From a virus: a stretch of DNA of 30,656 nt. Positions 26,449 through 30,656 of the stretch are shown here, piece after piece. The stretch's first letter is position 1. Each line of letters opens with the position of its first letter. The notes below the pieces were generated by a model. It was not told where the DNA came from and did no database searches. It saw only the letters and a program-made list of their open reading frames with translations. Location of the stretch: positions 1 to 30,656 of IMG/VR virus record IMGVR_UViG_3300023180_000263; one strand, given 5' to 3'. The position numbers and the translations under genes are program-made.

Positions 26449-27315
26449 ATGGCGCAGCCTTCCACTCGACAAGGACTAAAAGATTATGTACTGAGGCAAC
26501 TAGGCGCTCCTGTTTTGGAAATCAACGTTGCTGATGAGCAGATCGATGATCTGCTGGACGATGCACTGCAATATTTCAACGAAAGACACTTTGATGGCGT
26601 TTATCGTAACTATCTAAAGTATCAAGTTACTCAAGATGATGTCGATCGTGGTAAAGCAAGACCACCTGGCGCTCCAGCAATTGGCGCTGGCACAGTTGGC
26701 ATTGCAAGCACTTCGGCAACCACAACGATTGTGGGAACTGCCACCACGTTCACTTATTACGAAAACAGCAATTATCTTCAAGTTCCACCTAATGTTATTG
26801 GTGTGGACAAGGTTTTCCAGTGGGATGATGCCCAGGGCATCAACACCCAAAACATGTTTAGTTTCAAGTATCAGTTGTTCCTGAATGACGTTTATTATTG
26901 GGGACAAACTGATTTGTTGAGTTACTCAATGTCAATGAGTTACCTTGAGACACTCAACTTCCTGTTGAACACACACAAACAAATTCGTTTCAATCAGAGA
27001 CAAGACAGACTTTATCTGGACGTTGACTGGGATACTATTCAAGCTGGTGACTTCATTATTCTTGATTGCCAAGTGGCAATGGATGGAACAGATTATTCCA
27101 GAGTTTGGAACGATTCATTCCTGAAGCGTTATCTGACTGCTCTTGTCAAGAAACAGTGGGGTCAGAACCTCATCAAGTTCCAAGGCGTCAAACTTCCTGG
27201 GGGCATCGAGTTCAATGGAAGAGAGATTTATGAAGATGGCGTCAAAGAAGTTGAACAAATCCGTGAAGAGATGTTGTCATTCTATGAACTGCCTCCAATG
27301 GATCTGATTGGTTGA
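26449..27315 (+). CDS. 13: Neck protein gp13
   Basis: A 288-aa protein; T4 gp13 is 309 aa. gp13 and gp14 bind the portal after packaging, close the head and make the site for tail joining. The N-terminal block LKDYVLRQLGAPVLEINVADEQIDDLLDDAL followed by YFNERHFDG matches T4 gp13 ([39 protein letters not shown]) very well. Residues about 74-103 form a Gly/Ala/Thr-rich loop (IGAGTVGIASTSATTTIVGT) similar in flavour to the repeat-rich parts of the baseplate proteins. The C-terminal half, with LTALVKKQWGQNLIKFQGV and a Glu-rich end, is typical of the family. The start has a GAGG ribosome-binding site; gene 14 follows within 11 bases, its ribosome-binding site overlapping this stop codon. Confidence 0.92.
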   Translation: MAQPSTRQGLKDYVLRQLGAPVLEINVADEQIDDLLDDALQYFNERHFDGVYRNYLKYQVTQDDVDRGKARPPGAPAIGAGTVGIASTSATTTIVGTATTFTYYENSNYLQVPPNVIGVDKVFQWDDAQGINTQNMFSFKYQLFLNDVYYWGQTDLLSYSMSMSYLETLNFLLNTHKQIRFNQRQDRLYLDVDWDTIQAGDFIILDCQVAMDGTDYSRVWNDSFLKRYLTALVKKQWGQNLIKFQGVKLPGGIEFNGREIYEDGVKEVEQIREEMLSFYELPPMDLIG

Positions 27316-27325
27316 GGAATAACTA

Positions 27326-28723
27326 ATGACACTCAATCCATTTTTTCTAAACGGATCAACAACCGAACAAAGTCTTATTCAAGACTTGGTAAACGAACAA
27401 CTTCGTATGTATGGAGTTGAGTGTTATTACCTGCCAAGAATTTACGCAACCACAAACACAATCATCAGAGAGGTAATTCAATCTGAGTTTACAAATGCTT
27501 ATCCTCTGGAAGCATATGTCAACTCTTACGAAGGATTTAGTGGACAAAAAACTCTGCTGAGTAAGTTTGGTATTGAAGAGAAAGATGATCTGGTCCTCAC
27601 AATCTCAAAAGACAGATATGAGAATTACATCACTCCTCTGATTAAAGATATCACAAACATCGAACTGTCATCGAGACCCAAAGAAGGAGATCTAATTTAC
27701 TTCCCTCTTGGTGATCGTTTGTTCGAAATCAAGTACGTTGAACACGAACAACCTTTCTATCAACTCAGAGACACTTATGTTTATGAGTTGACCTGCGAAC
27801 CCTTCCGTTATGAGGATGAGGTCATCGACACGGGTGTTACTGACATTGACAATGAGATCGATCAAATTGGTTACATTCAAACTCTGACCATGGTCGGTGT
27901 CGCTTCGACTGCAACTGCGATAACAAGTTACTGTGAATCTGGAGCAGTTGAAACTGTTTACATCACCAACATGGGTGGCAGTTACGAAGCACAACCAACT
28001 ATCGAATTCTCTGCTGCTCCTGCTGGTGGAACGACTGCGGTTGGTGTTGCATCAATTACCAACATTTACACCAACTGCAATGGTGAATATGGTGGAAAGA
28101 TTCTTGCCATCAATCTCACCAATCCTGGATGTGGTTACACAGTTGCACCTTGGGTCACCATTCAAGGTGGTGGAGGATCTGGTGCTGCTGCGACAACTGG
28201 AATCTGCACAACTGGAAGTGTCGGAGTTGTCACAATTACAGGTGGTGGTTCTGGTTACACGACCAACCCACACTTCACCTTTACAAGTCCTGGAACTGGA
28301 ACAACAGCAAGAGGTTGGGGAGAAATCAACGCTGCTGGCATCGTTACCGTTGCTTACATCCAAAACGCTGGTTGTGGTTACACAGTTGCTCCAACAATCA
28401 CAATCGATGCTCCAACTGGAATGGGAGCCACGATTGGTATTGGAACTTACACCTTCAACGAAATTGTTACGGGCCAAACATCAGGAACCACAGCAAGAGT
28501 CAAGAAGTGGACTGCTTCCACATTCCTTTTGGAGGTCTCCATCGTCGATGGGACTTTCACCGCTGGAGAAGCAATTCAAGGAGAATCCTCAGGAGCATAC
28601 TATGCTCTATCTGTCCAAAATAAGGATGATCTTGTCACTCCATTCGCTGATAATGACACCATTGAGGCAGAGGCAGATGCATTGCTCGACTTCACCGAAA
28701 CAAACCCCTTCGGGATGCCATAA
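27326..28723 (+). CDS. 14: Neck protein gp14 with repeat-rich insertion
   Basis: A 465-aa protein, much longer than T4 gp14 (256 aa). The N-terminal 190 residues are a clear gp14: YGVECYYLPRIYA (T4 RGVECYYVPREYV), EAYVNSYEGFSGQKTLLSKF (T4 [20 protein letters not shown]), KEGDLIYFPLGDRLFEI and PFYQL. From about residue 200 to 440 there is an insertion of four GxGY modules starting near residues 216, 266, 306 and 347 and two SGA-type elements (about 382 and 416). It ends with a short acidic tail (EADALLDFTETNPFGMP) resembling the T4 C-terminus (SPFDNDF). The core would join gp13 to make the head-completion platform; the insertion probably projects from the neck. A GAGGA ribosome-binding site overlaps the gp13 stop. 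Confidence 0.92.
   Translation: MTLNPFFLNGSTTEQSLIQDLVNEQLRMYGVECYYLPRIYATTNTIIREVIQSEFTNAYPLEAYVNSYEGFSGQKTLLSKFGIEEKDDLVLTISKDRYENYITPLIKDITNIELSSRPKEGDLIYFPLGDRLFEIKYVEHEQPFYQLRDTYVYELTCEPFRYEDEVIDTGVTDIDNEIDQIGYIQTLTMVGVASTATAITSYCESGAVETVYITNMGGSYEAQPTIEFSAAPAGGTTAVGVASITNIYTNCNGEYGGKILAINLTNPGCGYTVAPWVTIQGGGGSGAAATTGICTTGSVGVVTITGGGSGYTTNPHFTFTSPGTGTTARGWGEINAAGIVTVAYIQNAGCGYTVAPTITIDAPTGMGATIGIGTYTFNEIVTGQTSGTTARVKKWTASTFLLEVSIVDGTFTAGEAIQGESSGAYYALSVQNKDDLVTPFADNDTIEAEADALLDFTETNPFGMP
28130..28389 (+). repeat. 17-bp direct repeat within gene 14 GxGY modules
   Basis: TGTGGTTACACAGTTGC occurs at 28130-28146 and again at 28373-28389, in the same frame, coding for CGYTVA in the second and fourth GxGY modules. 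Identity at DNA level suggests a fairly recent duplication or ongoing exchange between copies. Confidence 0.85.
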
Positions 28724-28730
28724 CTAAATA
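28724..28730 (+). promoter_or_regulatory. T4-like late promoter motif CTAAATA
   Basis: CTAAATA begins directly after the gene 14 stop and lies 23 bases before the ATG of gene 15. It probably drives genes 15 and 16. Confidence 0.6.
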
Positions 28731-28753
28731 ACTAATATTTCCAAGCAAGAGTA

Positions 28754-29749
28754 ATGTTTGAATATTTTTACAATGAGATTCTACGATCCACAATCATTGG
28801 ATTTGGATCTCTTTTTAATGGAATCAAAATTCAGCATAAGGACTCAAGTGACGACACTTTCAGTGAAATCCAAGTCCCTCTTGCTTATGGTCCAACTCAA
28901 AAGTTTCTTGCAAGAATGCAGCAGGAAGCAGATCTGAATCGTCCGACTCAGATCACTCTCCCAAGAATGTCTTTTGAGTTTACCAGTTTGACTTATGATC
29001 CAAGTCGTAAGTCAACACAGATGCAAACCATCATCAATCAAACTCCTGATGGTGCTAACATCAAAAGAAATTATATGCCTGTTCCCTATAACATGGGATT
29101 TCAGTTGACAATTTATACTAAATTGAATGATGATATGCTTCAGATTGTGGAGCAAATTCTTCCTTACTTTCAACCTTATTACAACCTCTCAGTCAATTTC
29201 TTGGGCGAACTGAAAGAACAAAAAGATATTCAAATCCAGTTAGATAACATTGGAATGGAAGATAATTATGAAGGAAACTTTGACACAAGAAGGGCACTTA
29301 TTTACACACTGAACTTTACAGCAAAAGTTTACCTGTTCGGTCCCATCACCGACGTTACAGACACCATCGTCAAGAAGGTTACTGTTGGTTACCTTGCTGG
29401 AACCAAAAACAACGCAGAGAGAGATCTCACTTATCAGGTTACTCCAAGAGCAACCAAAGATTACGATGGAACTGTTGTTACAACCACAACAGCAAACATC
29501 GATCTTGCAGATGTCATCATTCCCGTAACAAGCAGTTCTGGAATTACTGCATCAACTTACATCTACATTGGTGAGGAAGAGATGTTTGTTGAAAAGATCA
29601 GTGGAAACAACCTTACGGTGAGAAGAGGTCAAGACAACACAATTCCACAAAAGCATGTTAGTGGCGCAAATGTTTATAATATCACTGCCGCTGATGATGC
29701 ACTTATCGAATTTGGAGACGATTTCGGATTTAGTGGAACTGTGTTCTGA
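28754..29749 (+). CDS. 15: Tail completion and sheath stabilizer protein gp15
   Basis: A 331-aa protein; T4 gp15 is 272 aa. gp15 forms the hexameric ring that caps the tail tube and sheath and joins the tail to the head. Shared blocks are the start MFEYFYN (T4 MFGYFYN), IQVPLAYG (T4 IRVPITYA), LPRMSFEFTSLTYDP (T4 LPRINLHLVDFSYNA) and an almost identical DDMLQIVEQILPYFQPYYN (T4 DDMFQIVEQILPYFQPHFN). The last roughly 90 residues are an extension; residues 269-310 carry the E-RG-H module (YIGEEEMFVEKISGNNLTV, RRGQDNT, KHVSGANVY) also found in the giant gp7 and the DUF4815 protein. Gene 16 follows after nine bases, with its TGAGG ribosome-binding site overlapping this stop. Confidence 0.93.
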   Translation: MFEYFYNEILRSTIIGFGSLFNGIKIQHKDSSDDTFSEIQVPLAYGPTQKFLARMQQEADLNRPTQITLPRMSFEFTSLTYDPSRKSTQMQTIINQTPDGANIKRNYMPVPYNMGFQLTIYTKLNDDMLQIVEQILPYFQPYYNLSVNFLGELKEQKDIQIQLDNIGMEDNYEGNFDTRRALIYTLNFTAKVYLFGPITDVTDTIVKKVTVGYLAGTKNNAERDLTYQVTPRATKDYDGTVVTTTTANIDLADVIIPVTSSSGITASTYIYIGEEEMFVEKISGNNLTVRRGQDNTIPQKHVSGANVYNITAADDALIEFGDDFGFSGTVF

Positions 29750-29758
29750 GGTTGACTT

Positions 29759-30190
29759 ATGTCTGGTAAATTTGATAAATTAGATGAAACGTTTGACGTG
29801 ACACCAACTGAAATCACTGAGGTAAAAAAGGATGATCTCGAAGGTAAGATTGAGAAAATCAAAAGCAATTCTCAAGATATCAAGAAAGACTACGAATATA
29901 CCAGGGGTAATCTTTACTCGATTATTGAAAAAGGACAAGAAGCAATCGACGGCATCTTAGAACTCGCTCAAGAAAGTGAGATGCCTCGTGCTTATGAAGT
30001 TGCTGGACAACTGATTAAGAATGTTGCTGATGCCACTGATAAATTGTTGGATCTTCAGAAGAAACTGAAGGATGTGACTAAAGAAGAGGAAGCAAAAGGA
30101 CCGACAACCGTCAACAATGCTCTGTTTGTTGGATCCACCGCTGAGTTACAAAAACTTCTCAAGAATTCATCTAAAGACATAAATACTTAA
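29759..30190 (+). CDS. 16: Terminase small subunit gp16
   Basis: A 143-aa, largely helical, charged protein; T4 gp16 is 164 aa. It recognises phage DNA and stimulates the gp17 packaging motor. The core RGNLYSIIEKGQEAIDGILE followed by SEMPRAYEVAGQLIKNVADA aligns with T4 gp16 (QDNLKSILEKGEDALEAYVM, SDHPRAFEVFSMMLKTVSDM), and the Lys/Glu-rich coiled-coil continuation (LLDLQKKLKDVTKEEE) and the NNALFVGSTAELQKLL end are usual in cyanophage versions. It lies directly after gp15 as in T4. In T4 gp17 follows at once; here at least two extra genes come between. Confidence 0.92.
   Translation: MSGKFDKLDETFDVTPTEITEVKKDDLEGKIEKIKSNSQDIKKDYEYTRGNLYSIIEKGQEAIDGILELAQESEMPRAYEVAGQLIKNVADATDKLLDLQKKLKDVTKEEEAKGPTTVNNALFVGSTAELQKLLKNSSKDINT
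30178..30185 (+). promoter_or_regulatory. T4-like late promoter motif CATAAATA
   Basis: CATAAATA, very close to the T4 late core TATAAATA, overlaps the end of gene 16 and lies 16 bases before the ATG at 30202, with an AAGGA ribosome-binding site between. It probably drives the 111-aa gene and genes beyond. Confidence 0.55.
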
Positions 30191-30201
30191 AAAGGATAAA
30201 G

Positions 30202-30537
30202 ATGGCAGCCGTACCTACCGTTAATATTGTCATCCCTCAGGGAACAACGTTTAGTGAACTTTTCACTTCAACGGAATCGGACGGTTCTGCCACGAATTTG
30301 GCAGGATATACAGGAGTTTCGAAAATCAGGAAGTATCCTGGTGCATCAGACTCAACAAGTTTCAGTGTCTCAATCACTGGATCAACGGGAGAAGTTACCA
30401 TCTCCATGGCATCGTCAATCACCAACACTCTGAAACCTGGAAGATATTATTACGATGTTTATCTAACATCAGCAAGTGATGTGGTTTCGAGAATGGTTGA
30501 AGGACAAGCACTGGTAACAGCAGGCATTTCGACCTAA
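30202..30537 (+). CDS. Probable small virion protein (111 aa), unknown
   Basis: A Ser/Thr-rich, strand-rich protein starting MAAVPTVNIVIPQGTTFSEL with a good ribosome-binding site (AAGGA). The pattern of alternating strands, with TSTESDGSATNLAGYTGVSK, then an FSVSITGSTGEVTISM hairpin and LKPGRYYYDVYL near residue 85, looks like a small immunoglobulin-like beta domain such as those found on phage heads and baseplates (for example BppU-type N-terminal domains). No signal or membrane segment. In cyanophages small genes often lie between 16 and 17. The fold and virion role are inferred from the sequence pattern only. Confidence 0.75.
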   Translation: MAAVPTVNIVIPQGTTFSELFTSTESDGSATNLAGYTGVSKIRKYPGASDSTSFSVSITGSTGEVTISMASSITNTLKPGRYYYDVYLTSASDVVSRMVEGQALVTAGIST

Positions 30538-30541
30538 ACTC

Positions 30542-30656
30542 ATGTCAGTTATTAGAAGGGGATCAAGCGCATCATCTTCAGTCACTAGAAAAGTTACAGG
30601 TACTGCAAAGGTCCAATCGACCAAACCAGTCAGAGAACTCCAAGATGCCACTGATG
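30542..30656 (+). CDS. Start of an unknown gene (truncated by window end)
   Basis: An open frame begins at ATG 30542, four bases after the preceding stop, and runs off the window. The visible 38 residues begin MSVIRRGSSASSSVTRKVTG and are Ser/Thr rich and basic, with no stop. It is not the start of a large terminase that I can recognise; more likely another small or structural gene between genes 16 and 17. Tight spacing suggests it is in the same unit as the 111-aa gene. Confidence 0.6.
   Translation, partial: MSVIRRGSSASSSVTRKVTGTAKVQSTKPVRELQDATD

Noticed and set aside
27933-28727. A 264-codon open frame in another frame of gene 14
   Set aside because: It lies wholly over the repeat-rich half of a clear gp14, is built of Leu/Gln/Ser/Val runs produced by shifting the Gly/Thr repeat codons, and has no ribosome-binding site.
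1-30656. Search for tRNA genes, integrase or host-derived metabolic genes (psbA, hli, talC and the like)
   Set aside because: No cloverleaf-like sequence or such protein was found by eye; gene gaps are too short to hold a tRNA except as noted.

Overview
This window looks like part of the late virion-assembly region of a T4-like cyanophage (myovirus), most likely one infecting marine Synechococcus or a close relative. The evidence is the T4 gene order (25, 6, 7, 8, then 13, 14, 15, 16), recognisable T4 sequence blocks in each of these proteins, CTAAATA-type late promoter motifs in the gene gaps, and a giant 'NLNVAPYFDDF' protein of a kind typical of cyanomyoviruses. All supported genes lie on the + strand and are packed tightly. 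I see no tRNA, rRNA, CRISPR array, insertion sequence or host-like metabolic gene.

Layout. Positions 1-2560 hold accessory or poorly known genes: an odd G-rich small membrane-protein candidate, a 71-aa protein, a GT-A-type glycosyltransferase-like protein, a 48-aa very basic protein, a 223-aa conserved-type unknown and a 63-aa acidic protein. Positions 2594-18705 hold the baseplate wedge: gp25, gp6 (with a Thr-rich tail), a 4008-aa gp7-type protein and an enlarged gp8. Positions 18712-26414 hold a 2494-aa DUF4815-type structural protein where T4 has genes 9-12 and wac, plus a 72-aa coiled-coil protein. Positions 26449-30190 hold neck proteins gp13 and gp14, tail completion protein gp15 and small terminase gp16. 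Positions 30202-30656 hold a small probable virion protein and the start of another gene; by T4 order the large terminase (gp17) should lie a little further downstream.

How the genes work together. gp6, gp7, gp8 and gp25 build the wedges of the baseplate. The DUF4815-type protein probably forms the peripheral, host-facing part of the baseplate or a fibre attachment. gp13 and gp14 close the filled head and receive the tail, gp15 caps the tail, and gp16 starts DNA packaging. CTAAATA-like motifs divide the region into likely late transcription units: glycosyltransferase onward, gp25-gp6, gp7, gp8 to the 72-aa protein, gp13-gp14, gp15-gp16, and the 30202 gene onward.

The most interesting signal is modular. 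At least three short, apparently beta-rich sequence modules (a 'GxGY' module, an 'E-RG-H' module and a 'GE.I.G..SGA' module) recur within the giant gp7 and the DUF4815 protein, and also appear as insertions or C-terminal extensions in gp8, gp14 and gp15. They account for much of the size excess of these proteins over T4. The giant gp7 also carries a YHYH-like domain without its histidines and three tandem copies of a roughly 100-residue domain. The virion proteins of this phage therefore look like a mosaic of shared exchangeable modules grafted onto a T4 core.
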